A stretch of DNA of 64,000 bases from Tamlana sp. I1 (GTDB taxonomy: Bacteria; Bacteroidota; Bacteroidia; Flavobacteriales; Flavobacteriaceae), in assembly GCF_015355625.1 (NCBI RefSeq), contig NZ_JACLAF010000001.1:124001-188000 (forward strand), given 5' to 3'. A program made the position numbers and the translations under genes. This document shows, piece by piece, positions 27,637 through 37,688 of the stretch (the first letter of the stretch is position 1; every line of letters begins with the position of its first letter). The notes beneath the pieces are model-generated. The model saw only the letters and a list, made by a program, of their open reading frames with translations. It searched no databases and was not told the DNA's origin.

Positions 27637-29493
27637 ATGAAATTTAATGTCCTTTTAATCACACCACCGTTTACGCAATTAAACACTGCTTATCCAGCAA
27701 CAGCCTATCTTAAAGGTTTTTTGGAAGCACATGAAATTTCTGCGACACATTGCGATTTAAGCATTGAGTTATTTACCGCTGTTTTTAAAAGTGATTTTTT
27801 ATCTGATGTTTTTCAGGAAGCTGAAGATTTAAAGAATTTCCAATACCCTGAAGTTAGTAAAATGAAGTCCTTGTATATATCTAGGGTTGATTTGGTTATA
27901 AGTTTTCTTCAGAAATACGATATTAAAACCGCAAGAAAAATTTTAGAACCCAATTTTTTACCGCAGGGGCACCGATTAAAAAAGGTTAATACGCAAATAG
28001 AATGGGCTACGGGCGATATGGGGGTTATCGATAAAGCCAAGCATTATACCACTTTGTTTATTGAAGAAATTGGCGATTTTATTCAAGCCAATGTCGATGA
28101 GTTTTTTGCGTTTACTAAATATGCTGAACAAATTGCAACTTCAGCTAGTAGTTTCGATGAAATTGATTCGTTTTTAAGTTATCAACCAACACTTATTGAA
28201 GAAAAAATGTTGGACTTATTGGTTGAGCAAATTGAAAAGATTCAGCCAAAATTAGTATGTTTTACCATTCCTTTTCCAGGGAATTTATTCGCAGCCTTAA
28301 GATGTGCGCAATTTATAAAACAACTTTTTCCAGATATTCATGTGGCTTTTGGTGGCGGTTATTGTAATACCGAGCTACGTTCGCTTGAAGATCCTAGAAT
28401 TTTTGAATTTGTCGATTTTATTTCATTAGACGATGGGGAAGGGCCTTTACTAAAAATAGTGCGTTATCTTGAAGGTAAAATTGAAAGTGATGACTTGGAA
28501 AGAACCTTCGTTTTAGAAAGCGATAAAGTGGTTTACAAAAATAAAACATCCAATACGATTTTTCATCACAGGAACTTACCTGCACCAAATTATTCAGGCT
28601 TGCCTTTCCATAAATATGTGTCTTTTTTAGATGTTGTAAACCCCATGCATCGGATGTGGACAGATGCTCGGTGGAATAAATTAACCATTTCTCATGGGTG
28701 CTATTGGAAACAATGCTCGTTTTGCGATGTGAATTTGGATTACATTGCCAATTATCAAAATACAACAGCAGATGATTTAGTTGATAAAATTGAAAAAATA
28801 GTTAAAGATACAGGAATAACAGGGTTTCATTTTGTTGATGAAGCTGCGCCACCGAAAATGTTACGAGCTTTATCCAATAAACTGTTAGAAAGACGTGTAA
28901 ATATCACATGGTGGACAAACATTCGATTTGAAAAAACATTCGATTTCGAATTATGTGAACTCATGGCTAAATCGGGGTGTATTGCCGTAACAGGAGGTTT
29001 AGAAGTTGCTTCAGATAGATTGTTAGCTAAAATGAAAAAGGGAGTAGATATCGCGCAGGTAACACGAGTTACTCATAATTTTTCTAAAAACAACATCATG
29101 GTTCATGCTTACCTTATGTATGGATTTCCAACGCAAACTGAACAAGAAACCATCGATTCCCTAGAAATTGTTAGACAATTATTTGAAAGAAACTGTATTC
29201 AATCAGCATATTGGCATCAATTTACAACAACGATTCATAGTCCTATTGGTAAGAATCCTCAGGATTTTGGAATAACAATTACAGGGCCTAAATTTAAAGG
29301 CTTTGCCCAAAACGATTTATATCACAAAGATGTTCAGGGCGCCAACCACCCTAAATACACCAAAGGATTAAACCTGGCCTTACATAATTATTTAAACAAA
29401 GCCGGATTTAACGAAAACTTACAAAATTGGTTTGAGTTTCCAGTAAGCCAAACCAGCCACCCAGAGGGTTTAATTGATGGTTTTTTGTTGTAA
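27637..29493 (+). CDS. B12-binding-type radical SAM protein
   Basis: Probable iron-sulfur enzyme (618 aa) using S-adenosylmethionine. The N-terminal half (about 1-300) resembles a cobalamin-binding Rossmann-like region (starting VLLITPPFTQLNTAYP, later VAFGGGYCNTELRSL). A radical SAM barrel starts near residue 345. The cluster cysteines are Cys355, Cys360 and Cys363, spaced C-x4-C-x2-C (GCYWKQCSFC) rather than the common C-x3-C-x2-C. A later GGLEVASDRLLAKMKKG is typical of the barrel. The reaction is unknown. An earlier in-frame codon at 27604 overlaps the promoter, so the ATG at 27637 is preferred. The gene is monocistronic and unrelated in theme to the PUL before it. Confidence 0.75.
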   Translation: MKFNVLLITPPFTQLNTAYPATAYLKGFLEAHEISATHCDLSIELFTAVFKSDFLSDVFQEAEDLKNFQYPEVSKMKSLYISRVDLVISFLQKYDIKTARKILEPNFLPQGHRLKKVNTQIEWATGDMGVIDKAKHYTTLFIEEIGDFIQANVDEFFAFTKYAEQIATSASSFDEIDSFLSYQPTLIEEKMLDLLVEQIEKIQPKLVCFTIPFPGNLFAALRCAQFIKQLFPDIHVAFGGGYCNTELRSLEDPRIFEFVDFISLDDGEGPLLKIVRYLEGKIESDDLERTFVLESDKVVYKNKTSNTIFHHRNLPAPNYSGLPFHKYVSFLDVVNPMHRMWTDARWNKLTISHGCYWKQCSFCDVNLDYIANYQNTTADDLVDKIEKIVKDTGITGFHFVDEAAPPKMLRALSNKLLERRVNITWWTNIRFEKTFDFELCELMAKSGCIAVTGGLEVASDRLLAKMKKGVDIAQVTRVTHNFSKNNIMVHAYLMYGFPTQTEQETIDSLEIVRQLFERNCIQSAYWHQFTTTIHSPIGKNPQDFGITITGPKFKGFAQNDLYHKDVQGANHPKYTKGLNLALHNYLNKAGFNENLQNWFEFPVSQTSHPEGLIDGFLL

Positions 29494-29593
29494 AACCGAG
29501 TGGGAATTATATCAAAGTATAATGTGTTATTTTCAAGACATGTTAGTTCATTTGTGAAAATAATCTTATTATTGGTGTTTAAGTAATAATGGT

Positions 29594-30445
29594 ATGAACT
29601 TACTTTTAGTCATAGAAACCGATAATTTTATGAGCCAAATTATTTTAGGGGGAATATTCGCCATATTGTTTTATATGATATTGCATTTTTTCTTCAAGAC
29701 TCTAGAAATGGGTTATGTTTTAAGAAGGCGTAAACCTTGGTATACACATTTTTATTTATTTCCGAAGAAGCTTAACGCTTCTCAAAAATCTATTTTAAGA
29801 GCAAGTTTTCCGTTTTATAATAAATTAGATCCAAAACATCAAGGTTATTTTGAGCATCGTGTGGCTTCTTTTATTAAGGATAAAGATTTTATTGCAAGAA
29901 ATGGTTTTGTAATTACCGACGAGGTTAAAGTGTTAATCTCGGCAACAGCTGTTATGCTTACTTTTGGTTTTAGAGATTATTATATTGGTATTATTTCTAA
30001 AATTGTGGTTTATCCAGAAGTGTATTATTCTAATTTAAATAAAACCTATCATAAAGGTGAGTTTAATCCAAAATTACACGCTTTGGTGTTAAGCTGGAGC
30101 GATTTTAAAACAGGTCTAGATATCAGAAATGATAATTTAAATTTAGGCATTCATGAGTTTACGCATGCCATTCATATAAATAGTATTAAAGAACGCGACA
30201 TAAGCGCCACCATATTTAGCGACTCTTTTAATGAATTAACGGAGCTTTTACAAAACACGCCAGGTTTACGAGACAAGTTGGTAGATTCACATTATTTTAG
30301 AAAATATGCGTTTACCAATCAATTTGAGTTTTTAGCCGTAATTATGGAAACTTTTATCGAAACACCTTTAGAGTTTAGAACAAAATTCCCTGAGGTGTAC
30401 AATAAAACTAAGCAAATGCTTAATTTTAATTTTGCTGGGTATTAG
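29594..30445 (+). CDS. MtfA-like zinc peptidase (M90 family)
   Basis: Putative metallopeptidase (283 aa). A membrane helix lies near the N-terminus (about 16-36). The zinc-binding motif is His187-Glu188-Phe-Thr-His191 (GIHEFTHAIH); a further Glu in EFLAVIMETF (about 253-262) could be the third ligand. MtfA of E. coli is a peptidase that binds the Mlc regulator, but no Mlc is expected here, so the target is unknown. The gene stands 100 bp after the radical SAM gene on the same strand. Confidence 0.72.
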   Translation: MNLLLVIETDNFMSQIILGGIFAILFYMILHFFFKTLEMGYVLRRRKPWYTHFYLFPKKLNASQKSILRASFPFYNKLDPKHQGYFEHRVASFIKDKDFIARNGFVITDEVKVLISATAVMLTFGFRDYYIGIISKIVVYPEVYYSNLNKTYHKGEFNPKLHALVLSWSDFKTGLDIRNDNLNLGIHEFTHAIHINSIKERDISATIFSDSFNELTELLQNTPGLRDKLVDSHYFRKYAFTNQFEFLAVIMETFIETPLEFRTKFPEVYNKTKQMLNFNFAGY

Positions 30446-30519
30446 CGTGTTTTATTAGGCGAGGCTAACATCAAATATGCTTCTCTGTCAGCCGCGTCTA
30501 ATAATTATAAATTTGAGTA

Positions 30520-31182
30520 TTAAGAATTAGCAAGAGCTTTTAAATCCTTAATAGTTTCAATTTGTGTATTGCTTTTAAAAACATAGCTGCCTGCTACCAA
30601 TACATCTGCACCAGCATCTGTGAGTTGCTTGGCGTTTTTATTCGTTACACCACCATCAATTTCAATTAAAGTATTTGCACCTTTGGTTACAATTAATTCT
30701 TTAAGTTGTCTTACTTTTTTAAAGGTGTTATCAATAAAACTTTGACCTCCAAAACCAGGATTCACACTCATAATACAAACCAAATCAATATCGTTGATTG
30801 TATCTTCTAAAACATTAACGTTGGTATGTGGGTTAAGTGCAACACCAGCTTTCATGCCTTCTGCTTTAATCGCTTGAAGTGTTCTATGCAAATGTGTACA
30901 GGCTTCGTAGTGTACCGTTAAAACATCGCTTCCTAATTCAGCGAAAGTTTTAATGTATCTGTCAGGATCAACAATCATTAAATGAACATCAATGGTTTTT
31001 TTAGCGTGTTTAGCAATAGCTTCTAAAACAGGCATTCCAAAAGAGATGTTTGGAACAAAAATACCATCCATGATATCGATATGAAACCAATCGGCTTCAC
31101 TGTTGTTAACCATTTCTATATCACGTTGAAGGTTTGCGAAATCTGCCGCTAAAACCGATGGAGCAATTAATTTTGAACTCAT
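30520..31182 (-). CDS. rpe: Ribulose-phosphate 3-epimerase
   Basis: Pentose-phosphate pathway enzyme (220 aa) interconverting D-ribulose 5-phosphate and D-xylulose 5-phosphate in the cytoplasm. Typical segments are IAPSVLAADFANLQ, WFHIDIMDGIFVPNISFG, VHLMIVDPD, MSVNPGFGGQSF and EIDGGVTNKNA, which hold the metal-binding His/Asp residues. The start is taken as the ATG of MSSKLIAPSVL (31182), which gives the usual family length; a longer in-frame extension upstream is unlikely. A -7 element (complement of 31207-31214, TATTTTTG) lies 24 bp upstream. Confidence 0.92.
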   Translation of the reverse strand: MSSKLIAPSVLAADFANLQRDIEMVNNSEADWFHIDIMDGIFVPNISFGMPVLEAIAKHAKKTIDVHLMIVDPDRYIKTFAELGSDVLTVHYEACTHLHRTLQAIKAEGMKAGVALNPHTNVNVLEDTINDIDLVCIMSVNPGFGGQSFIDNTFKKVRQLKELIVTKGANTLIEIDGGVTNKNAKQLTDAGADVLVAGSYVFKSNTQIETIKDLKALANS

Positions 31183-31237
31183 TAGATTGTGTCTTATAAT
31201 TTTGTGCAAAAATAAAGGTTTTGATTTAGGAATGATA

Positions 31238-31642
31238 TTAGTTTTCAATAAAATTTTCTACCATTCCAATAACTTCATTCGCTAGCTTGTTATGTCCTAG
31301 TTTGAGCCATTTTAAATAGTCGTGTAGGTTATTAATTTCCGTTTTGTCGTCAATTACGGTAAAGCCAAAATTATAATCTTCAAAAATACGGGATTCTATA
31401 CTTGTGTTAATAACTTTGAAAATATTACCATGTCTAGGGTCGCTACTAATTCTTTTATATGTGGCATCGACCATATCTTTAGGGCCTTCTAAAACCTGTA
31501 AAAAATTATAGTTTTTGTAGATAAGAACACCTGTAATATGATTTTTTGAGTTGTTTATTTTAGCTTTTTTGTAAATGTCCTTTTGAACATCAAAAGTAAG
31601 ATTTCTAGAGGAATCGCTAATGTAACAAATGGTTTTTAGCAT
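31238..31642 (-). CDS. BLUF-domain blue-light sensor, single domain
   Basis: Short FAD-binding photoreceptor (134 aa) with no fused output domain. The flavin-contacting Tyr7 (CYIS) and Gln49 (NFLQVLEG) have the 42-residue spacing seen in AppA-type BLUF proteins, and Asn31 fits the flavin-binding Asn. ITGVLIYKNYNFLQVLEGP is the family core. At the positions of the semi-conserved Trp and Met of the last strand (normally WxM) it has Tyr90 and Phe92 (FEDYNFGF). Signalling would need a partner protein, which is not identifiable here. It is upstream of rpe on the same strand (56-bp gap). Confidence 0.85.
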   Translation of the reverse strand: MLKTICYISDSSRNLTFDVQKDIYKKAKINNSKNHITGVLIYKNYNFLQVLEGPKDMVDATYKRISSDPRHGNIFKVINTSIESRIFEDYNFGFTVIDDKTEINNLHDYLKWLKLGHNKLANEVIGMVENFIEN

Positions 31643-31762
31643 GATTGTTTTTTGAGGGCTTGTTTATAGTTGACTATAAAGATAGTTATATTATAGTTGA
31701 AAAACACCTAAAAAGTAAACCCCCGGTAATCAGCCGAGGGTTCTTTCATCAATCAAAAAACG

Positions 31763-31783
31763 AACAGTTATGATGTAACTGTT
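31763..31783 (-). terminator. Intrinsic terminator of rpoD
   Basis: Perfect stem AACAGTTA (31763-31770) / TAACTGTT (31776-31783) with loop TGATG. Read on the minus strand it is followed after two bases by six T. It lies 36 bp beyond the rpoD stop. A weaker hairpin with one mismatch at 31718-31742 follows. Confidence 0.72.
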
Positions 31784-31818
31784 TGTTGTTGTATATAGGT
31801 CGTAATTTTAAGTAATTA

Positions 31819-32682
31819 CTATCCTAAATAGGTTTTTAATATTTTGCTTCTAGAGGTGTGTTTTAACCTACGAATTGCTTTTTCTTTAATTTGTCTAACA
31901 CGTTCACGTGTTAAATCGAAAGTTTCACCAATTTCTTCTAAAGTCATTGGGTGTTGGTTTCCTAAACCAAAGTATAAACGAATAACGTCTGCCTCACGAG
32001 GCGTAAGCGTTTCTAAAGCACGTTCGATTTCAGTGCGTAAAGACTCGTGTAATAATTCGCGATCTGGATTTGGAGATTCACCACTGTTTAATACATCGTA
32101 TAAGTTAGAGTCTTCACCTTCAACTAAAGGGGCATCCATACTTACATGGCGACCAGAATTTTTCATAGACTCTTTAACATCGTTAATCGTCATGTCCAAT
32201 TCTTTTGCAATTTCTTCAGCAGAAGGCGGACGCTCATGACTTTGCTCTAAAAAGGCAAATGTTTTATTAATTTTGTTAATCGAGCCAATTTTGTTTAAAG
32301 GTAAACGTACAATACGAGATTGTTCAGCTAAGGCTTGAAGAATCGATTGACGAATCCACCAAACGGCATAAGAAATGAACTTAAAACCACGGGTTTCATC
32401 AAAACGTTGTGCCGCTTTAATTAAACCTAAGTTTCCTTCGTTAATTAAATCGGGTAGGGTTAAACCTTGATTTTGGTATTGTTTTGCTACCGATACAACG
32501 AAACGTAAATTAGCCTTTGTTAATTTCTCTAAAGCAATTTGATCTCCTGCTTTAATACGTTGTGCTAATTCTACTTCTTCGTCTGCAGTAATTAAATCAA
32601 CTTTTCCAATTTCTTGCAAATATTTGTCTAACGAAGCGGTTTCTCTGTTGGTTACCTGCTTCGTAATTTTTAGCTGTCTCAT
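31819..32682 (-). CDS. rpoD: Primary RNA polymerase sigma factor (sigma-70/SigA)
   Basis: Housekeeping sigma factor (287 aa). It lacks the acidic region 1.1 of proteobacterial RpoD, as is normal for the Bacteroidota primary sigma. Region 1.2 ([15 protein letters not shown]), regions 2.1-2.4 ([16 protein letters not shown] to [11 protein letters not shown]), region 3 and region 4 with the DNA-binding helix ([20 protein letters not shown]) are all present. Promoters recognised by this protein have the TAnnTTTG -7 element found repeatedly in this window. Confidence 0.95.
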   Translation of the reverse strand: MRQLKITKQVTNRETASLDKYLQEIGKVDLITADEEVELAQRIKAGDQIALEKLTKANLRFVVSVAKQYQNQGLTLPDLINEGNLGLIKAAQRFDETRGFKFISYAVWWIRQSILQALAEQSRIVRLPLNKIGSINKINKTFAFLEQSHERPPSAEEIAKELDMTINDVKESMKNSGRHVSMDAPLVEGEDSNLYDVLNSGESPNPDRELLHESLRTEIERALETLTPREADVIRLYFGLGNQHPMTLEEIGETFDLTRERVRQIKEKAIRRLKHTSRSKILKTYLG

Positions 32683-32832
32683 TTAATATTCTCCTGTAAT
32701 TTTAGATGTGAATAAATAGGGCATTCAATAGTTATACGTGAACATAACAGATTTTGTTACAAAAAGTGTAATCTATTTTTGTAAATTATTTTTGAATACC
32801 TAAAAGTAACTTCAGTTTTAGGAGAAGTAAAT

Positions 32833-34275
32833 CTATTTTTTTACAGGGATATCACGGGTTAACCAACCTCTTTTACTAGCTGTTACAATGGCATAAGGCG
32901 TAATCCAGAATAAACCGAATGTGTATAAAATACTGTAGGTGTAGGCCCAAAAAGATTCGGATACTTTATATCGGTTTGCGTAAAATATTACAGAAAATGT
33001 TGAGATTACCAAGATACTTAATAACGTTGAACTTATAAAAAGTAAAGGGTGTGTGTAAACGAAAAATAACATGAAAATTAAAAACGGATAAGTCATGATA
33101 ATTTCAAGTGACTGACTTAAAAATAAAAGACGAGTTCCTGTTTTCGATTCTTTTTTGAAATTTGTAAACACGTATTTAGACATTTCAAGATTTTCACGAA
33201 CATTGCTGCGTCCCCATCTAATAAACATTTTATATAACCCTTTATATTGTTCAGGTACATTGGTATAGGCGTAGGCGTTACGTTGAAACAATACGTGAAG
33301 TCCTTGTTTTAAAATCATGTTGGTCATGGCGCGATCTTCACCAATATCAGAAGGTTGTCCCATAAATGTTTGATTAATCCAAGCTGGAAGACAAGCAAAA
33401 ACAGCAGTTCTTCTGTAAGCGGCTAAGGCACCAGGCGTACAAAGTACCGAGTTAAGGGTGCTTTCGGCAGAACGTACAAACTCGAAACTTAAAACAAAAC
33501 TGACGTCTAACATTTTAGGAAGTAAGGCTTTTTTGTTGTTTAAAACACGAATATTTCCTGCAACAGCACCACATTTTTCATTGTTTACAAACGGACTTAC
33601 CAAATTTCTTAAGGTATCTGTGTTTACTACAGAATCGCTATCTACCGTTACAAATATTTCGCCTGAACCTTCGTTAAATCCACGGTATAAAGCATGACGC
33701 TTTCCTTTGTTTTCAGGTTGTTGACAAATTTCTAATCGGTTTCCTAATTGTTGCTTAGCTTTAAGCATCCATTGCCATGTATCATCTTTACTACCATCAT
33801 CAATGGCTAAAATTTGTAGTTTTTCTTCAGGATATTCGCTGTTAGCTAAACTTATTAAGGTATCCCAAACCAATTTACCTTCGTTGTAAGCAGGGACAAT
33901 TACGGTGCAGGTTGGTAATTCTTCATCTGAAACCGACTCGACAGCCTTATAGCAAAAATATTTATACAGAGTGTACATGAAAAAACTGGTTTTAAAAAGA
34001 AGTAAACCAGCACCAATCATCATAAAAATAGAACCAAAAATAGATTGAGATTGTTCTAAATTAAAATCGTAAAAATCATTCTGAAGTAAGTAAAAGAGAT
34101 ATACCGCATCAATCATCAATAAAAAGGTGCAAACTAAAACCAAAATGCCCCATGCGCTTCCGGTTTTGTTCGTTGAAAGGTTTTTAATTTTATTGAAATA
34201 ACTCTGGAATTGACTTGTTTTTTTTGAAGGAGGTGTAGGATTTTGATCTTGAATTTTTGCTTTTTTTGTTTTCAT
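32833..34275 (-). CDS. Processive GT2 glycosyltransferase (PgaC/cellulose-synthase-like)
   Basis: Inner-membrane glycosyltransferase (480 aa), probably making an extracellular polysaccharide. Helices near 45-65 and 80-105 precede a cytoplasmic GT-A domain with VPAYNEGK, IDDGSKDDTW, the DxD motif VDSDS, GEDRAM and RWGRSN (the family's Q/RxxRW position). Three or four helices follow at 385-470. Such proteins make poly-N-acetylglucosamine, cellulose or hyaluronan-like chains. No deacetylase or export gene is adjacent, so the product cannot be named. Confidence 0.82.
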   Translation of the reverse strand: MKTKKAKIQDQNPTPPSKKTSQFQSYFNKIKNLSTNKTGSAWGILVLVCTFLLMIDAVYLFYLLQNDFYDFNLEQSQSIFGSIFMMIGAGLLLFKTSFFMYTLYKYFCYKAVESVSDEELPTCTVIVPAYNEGKLVWDTLISLANSEYPEEKLQILAIDDGSKDDTWQWMLKAKQQLGNRLEICQQPENKGKRHALYRGFNEGSGEIFVTVDSDSVVNTDTLRNLVSPFVNNEKCGAVAGNIRVLNNKKALLPKMLDVSFVLSFEFVRSAESTLNSVLCTPGALAAYRRTAVFACLPAWINQTFMGQPSDIGEDRAMTNMILKQGLHVLFQRNAYAYTNVPEQYKGLYKMFIRWGRSNVRENLEMSKYVFTNFKKESKTGTRLLFLSQSLEIIMTYPFLIFMLFFVYTHPLLFISSTLLSILVISTFSVIFYANRYKVSESFWAYTYSILYTFGLFWITPYAIVTASKRGWLTRDIPVKK

Positions 34276-34473
34276 ATTCTTATCGAATGGGTTTGTACTT
34301 TATACGGGCTTATGTGGTGTTTAGATGCTTTTTTTGAAAAATTTAACGTTATGTGAAGTTGTTTCAGCTGTGTTGAATAAAGGGATTTCACTAAATCCGA
34401 TTAAATTTTGTAACTTTAGTGGTGAGATTTTATCTTGTTTGTGTTTGATAATTAATTCTTTACACTGTTTAAA

Positions 34474-34857
34474 ATGAAAACAGTTTTTGGGACATATAAA
34501 TTATTTGCGATTGTAATCTCCTTGGGGATTTTATTTCAATCTTGTAAGGTGTATTATAAAACAAATACAGCGTTAAGTGATGCCGTTTTAAGTGGAAGTC
34601 CTGCTAAATTATACACATCTTCAGATACTGTTTTTAAATTTAAGCGCATCGTTCAAGAAGATGAGGTGTTTTATGGTTTGATTAAATCGAATGGGCAACT
34701 AGAAAAAGTTAAAATTGTTGAGGATGATGTTAAACGTATACGTTTACAAAATAAAACAATGTCTACCGTTTATAATGTACTTATTCCTTTAGCTGTTGTA
34801 GGTGGGCTTATTGCTGTTTTTGCAAAACCAAATTTTGATTCTGGAATTGAATTTTAA
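34474..34857 (+). CDS. Small lipoprotein of unknown function
   Basis: 127-aa protein with a lipoprotein signal ending in LGILFQSC and a hydrophobic segment near the C-terminus (VLIPLAVVGGLIAVFA). The middle part (about 45-95) is a short beta-rich region. I do not recognise a family. It is alone on the plus strand, between divergent GT2 and convergent pnp, and shares the terminator at 34873. Confidence 0.6.
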   Translation: MKTVFGTYKLFAIVISLGILFQSCKVYYKTNTALSDAVLSGSPAKLYTSSDTVFKFKRIVQEDEVFYGLIKSNGQLEKVKIVEDDVKRIRLQNKTMSTVYNVLIPLAVVGGLIAVFAKPNFDSGIEF

Positions 34858-34872
34858 TTAAGGCATTAAAAA

Positions 34873-34903
34873 AGAGCCAATTTTGAATTTCAAAATTGGC
34901 TCT
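34873..34903. terminator. Bidirectional terminator between the small lipoprotein gene and pnp
   Basis: Perfect 13-bp stem AGAGCCAATTTTG (34873-34885) / CAAAATTGGCTCT (34891-34903), loop AATTT. On the minus strand it is followed by a T run (complement of the A-run just left of the stem), giving pnp a canonical terminator. Confidence 0.88.
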
Positions 34904-34932
34904 AAATATGATTAAAAGATTAGTAATTAATC

Positions 34933-37176
34933 TTATTTATCTTCTCTAGGTTTTCTATCGTCACGACGGTTGTCACGTCCACGATTATCTCTACCTCTGT
35001 TATCGCGTCCACCGCGATCATTATTTTCTCTAGGTGGTCTTGCTACATAACCTTCTGGTTTTGGTAAAATGGCTTTACGAGATACCTTCTCTTTACGAGT
35101 TCTTGGATCAACTCCAAAGTACTTCACATCAAAAACATCACCCATGTTAACTACGTCGCTAACGTTTTCAGTACGTTCCCAAGCTAATTCACTTACGTGT
35201 AATAATACTTCGTTTCCTGGTGCGTCAAGATATTCTACAACAGCACCAAAATCAAGCATTTTAATAACTTTTACTTTGTAAATGCTACCTACTTCAGGTT
35301 TAAATAATAAAGAGTCTATTTTTGCTTGAACCGCAGCAATACCTTCGTTACCTACACCTAAAATTTCAACGATACCTTCTTCTGTAACAGGATCTTCATT
35401 AATAACAATAGTAGTGTTGGTTTCTTTTTGTAATTCCTGAATTACTTTTCCACCAGGACCAATTAATGCACCAATAAATTCGTTAGGAATTCTACGGGTT
35501 ATCATTTTTGGTGAATGTGCTTTAACATCTGCATTCGGAGCAGCAATCGTATCGGTAATCTTACCTAAAATATGTAAACGTCCGTCACGAGCTTGTTTTA
35601 AAGCATTTACAAGAATTTCATAAGAAAGTCCTTTTACTTTAATATCCATTTGGCAAGCTGTAATACCATCGGCAGTACCAGTTACTTTAAAGTCCATATC
35701 ACCTAAGTGATCTTCATCACCTAAAATATCAGAAAGTACTGCGTATTTTCCAGATTCAGCATCAGAAATTAATCCCATAGCGATACCAGAAACAGGTTTT
35801 TTCAATTGAACACCAGCATCCATAAGCGCCATTGTTCCAGAACAAACCGTTGCCATAGAAGAAGAACCATTAGATTCTAAAACTTCTGAAACAACTCTTA
35901 CTGTATATGGGCAATCTTCAGGCACCATACCTTTTAAGGCACGTTGTGCTAAGTTACCATGACCTACTTCACGACGTGATGTTCCACGAATAGGACGTGC
36001 TTCACCAGTTGAAAAAGGAGGGAAGTTATAGTGTAAGTAGAAGCGTTCTTCACCTTCAAAAGATGGCATATCTACTTGGTTTGCTTCTCTAGAAGTACCT
36101 AAAGTTACAGTTGCTAATGCTTGAGTTTCGCCACGTGTAAAGATTGCCGAACCATGAGTTGATGGTAAGTAATCTACCTCACACCAAATTGGTCTGATTT
36201 CGTCGGTTTTTCTACCGTCTAAACGTAAACCTTCATTTAAAGTTAAATCTCTAACTGCAGCTTTTTCAGCTTTGTAGAAATATTTAGAAATTAAACCACC
36301 AAAATCTTCTAATTCTTCTTCAGAAAATGAAGCGATAATTTCTTCTTTAATGGCTTCAAAAGCCGCACTTCTTTCGTGCTTTGCAGAAGCTGCTCTTGCT
36401 ACAGCATATACTTTATCGTATGCCATATCGTGAATTTTTTGTGCTAAATCAGCATCTTCACGTTCTGGTTCGTACTCACGAGTTTCTTTTTTACCAAATG
36501 CTTCGGCTAATTTTACCTGAGCAGCACATTGTACTTTAATGGCTTCGTGTGCAAATTTGATTGCTTCGGTCATTTCTTCTTCAGAAATCTCATCCATTTC
36601 ACCTTCAACCATCATCACAGAATCAGCAGATGCTCCAATCATCATATCGATGTCAGATTCTTCTAATTGTGCTCTTGTTGGGTTGATGATAAATTCACCG
36701 TTAATACGACCAACTCTAGCTTCAGAAATTGGACATTCAAAAGGGAAATCAGATAATTGAATCGCTGCAGAAGCGGCTAATCCAGCCATAGCATCTGGCA
36801 TAACGTTTTCGTCGTGCGACATTAACTGAATCATTACCTGAGTTTCTGAATGGTAATCTTTTGGGAATAACGGACGTAAAACACGGTCTACTAAACGCAT
36901 GGTTAAAACCTCCCCGTCACTTGGTCTTGCTTCTCTTTTGAAGAAACCACCTGGGTAACGTCCTGCCGCTGCAAATTTTTCTCTATAATCTACCGTTAAT
37001 GGTAAAAAATCAACATCAGCTTGTTTGTAGTTGGAAACGACTGTACATAATAACATACATTTTCCTGATTGAACAACAACAGAACCATGTGCCTGTTTTG
37101 CTAACTTTCCAGTTTCAATAGAAATTTCTCTACCGTCACCTAGGTCTATGACCTCTCTAAAAACTTTTGGAATCAT
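34933..37176 (-). CDS. pnp: Polyribonucleotide nucleotidyltransferase
   Basis: Phosphorolytic 3'-5' exoribonuclease (PNPase, 747 aa) of the RNA degradation machinery. Two RNase PH-like domains (about 5-230 and 300-560), separated by a helical linker, are followed by a KH domain ([20 protein letters not shown]) and an S1 domain ([20 protein letters not shown]). The C-terminus is a basic, disordered Arg/Gly/Asp/Asn tail (about 712-747) that may bind RNA. The start [12 protein letters not shown] at 37176 gives the usual N-terminus. It lies downstream of rpsO, the common rpsO-pnp order, with a terminator in between. Confidence 0.96.
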   Translation of the reverse strand: MIPKVFREVIDLGDGREISIETGKLAKQAHGSVVVQSGKCMLLCTVVSNYKQADVDFLPLTVDYREKFAAAGRYPGGFFKREARPSDGEVLTMRLVDRVLRPLFPKDYHSETQVMIQLMSHDENVMPDAMAGLAASAAIQLSDFPFECPISEARVGRINGEFIINPTRAQLEESDIDMMIGASADSVMMVEGEMDEISEEEMTEAIKFAHEAIKVQCAAQVKLAEAFGKKETREYEPEREDADLAQKIHDMAYDKVYAVARAASAKHERSAAFEAIKEEIIASFSEEELEDFGGLISKYFYKAEKAAVRDLTLNEGLRLDGRKTDEIRPIWCEVDYLPSTHGSAIFTRGETQALATVTLGTSREANQVDMPSFEGEERFYLHYNFPPFSTGEARPIRGTSRREVGHGNLAQRALKGMVPEDCPYTVRVVSEVLESNGSSSMATVCSGTMALMDAGVQLKKPVSGIAMGLISDAESGKYAVLSDILGDEDHLGDMDFKVTGTADGITACQMDIKVKGLSYEILVNALKQARDGRLHILGKITDTIAAPNADVKAHSPKMITRRIPNEFIGALIGPGGKVIQELQKETNTTIVINEDPVTEEGIVEILGVGNEGIAAVQAKIDSLLFKPEVGSIYKVKVIKMLDFGAVVEYLDAPGNEVLLHVSELAWERTENVSDVVNMGDVFDVKYFGVDPRTRKEKVSRKAILPKPEGYVARPPRENNDRGGRDNRGRDNRGRDNRRDDRKPREDK

Positions 37177-37360
37177 AAATTTTTTTAATTCTAAATTAAA
37201 CAATGGTCGTTGTGTTGTTGTGTGTAGTTGTTGTGTTTGACCAATGAAAAACTGTAATTTAGCTTCTTCAATGCGTAGTTTAAACTCTTACGCACGAGTT
37301 ATATTTGTGCTTTAACCTTGAAAAATAAGGTTAAAAGATTTGATGCTAAGATAAAAAAAA

Positions 37361-37378
37361 GAGGCTAATTAAAGCCTC
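37361..37378 (-). terminator. Terminator between rpsO and pnp
   Basis: GAGGCT (37361-37366) / AGCCTC (37373-37378) around AATTAA. On the minus strand it is followed by eight T (complement of 37353-37360). It lies 8 bp beyond the rpsO stop and may be leaky, allowing read-through into pnp. Confidence 0.75.
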
Positions 37379-37386
37379 GATTTTTC

Positions 37387-37656
37387 TTATTTTCTTAATC
37401 CTAATTCTTTTACTATGGCACGATATCTTAAGATATCTTTCTTAGTTAAGTAATCTAGTAAAGCTCTACGCTTTCCTACTAATTTTACTAACGAACGCTC
37501 AGTATTAAAATCTTTACGATTCTTTTTTAAGTGCTCTGTTAAGTGATTAATTCTGTGCGTAAATAACGCGATTTGACCTTCTGCTGAACCGGTATCGTTT
37601 TTTCCTTTACCGTGTTTTGCGAAAAGTTCTTCTTTTGCTTCTTTTGCTAAATACAT
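37387..37656 (-). CDS. rpsO: 30S ribosomal protein S15
   Basis: Small-subunit protein (89 aa) binding the central domain of 16S rRNA. The family signature GSAEGQIALFTHRINHLTEHLKKNRKD and the C-terminal VGKRRALLDYLTKKD are complete. The start MYLAKEAKEEL at 37656 is used; upstream in-frame codons are out of line with the family. A -7 element lies on the minus strand at 37711-37718, and a 6-bp hairpin lies at the predicted 5' end of the mRNA. Confidence 0.96.
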   Translation of the reverse strand: MYLAKEAKEELFAKHGKGKNDTGSAEGQIALFTHRINHLTEHLKKNRKDFNTERSLVKLVGKRRALLDYLTKKDILRYRAIVKELGLRK

Positions 37657-37688
37657 GCTAATATTATTATAAATGATTTTTATGTATA

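Noticed and set aside
37300-37385. Possible small RNA on the plus strand between pnp and rpsO (TATATTTG at 37300-37307, hairpin with T run at 37361-37385)
   Set aside because: No -33 element and the hairpin is already explained as the rpsO terminator; without expression data it is not supported.
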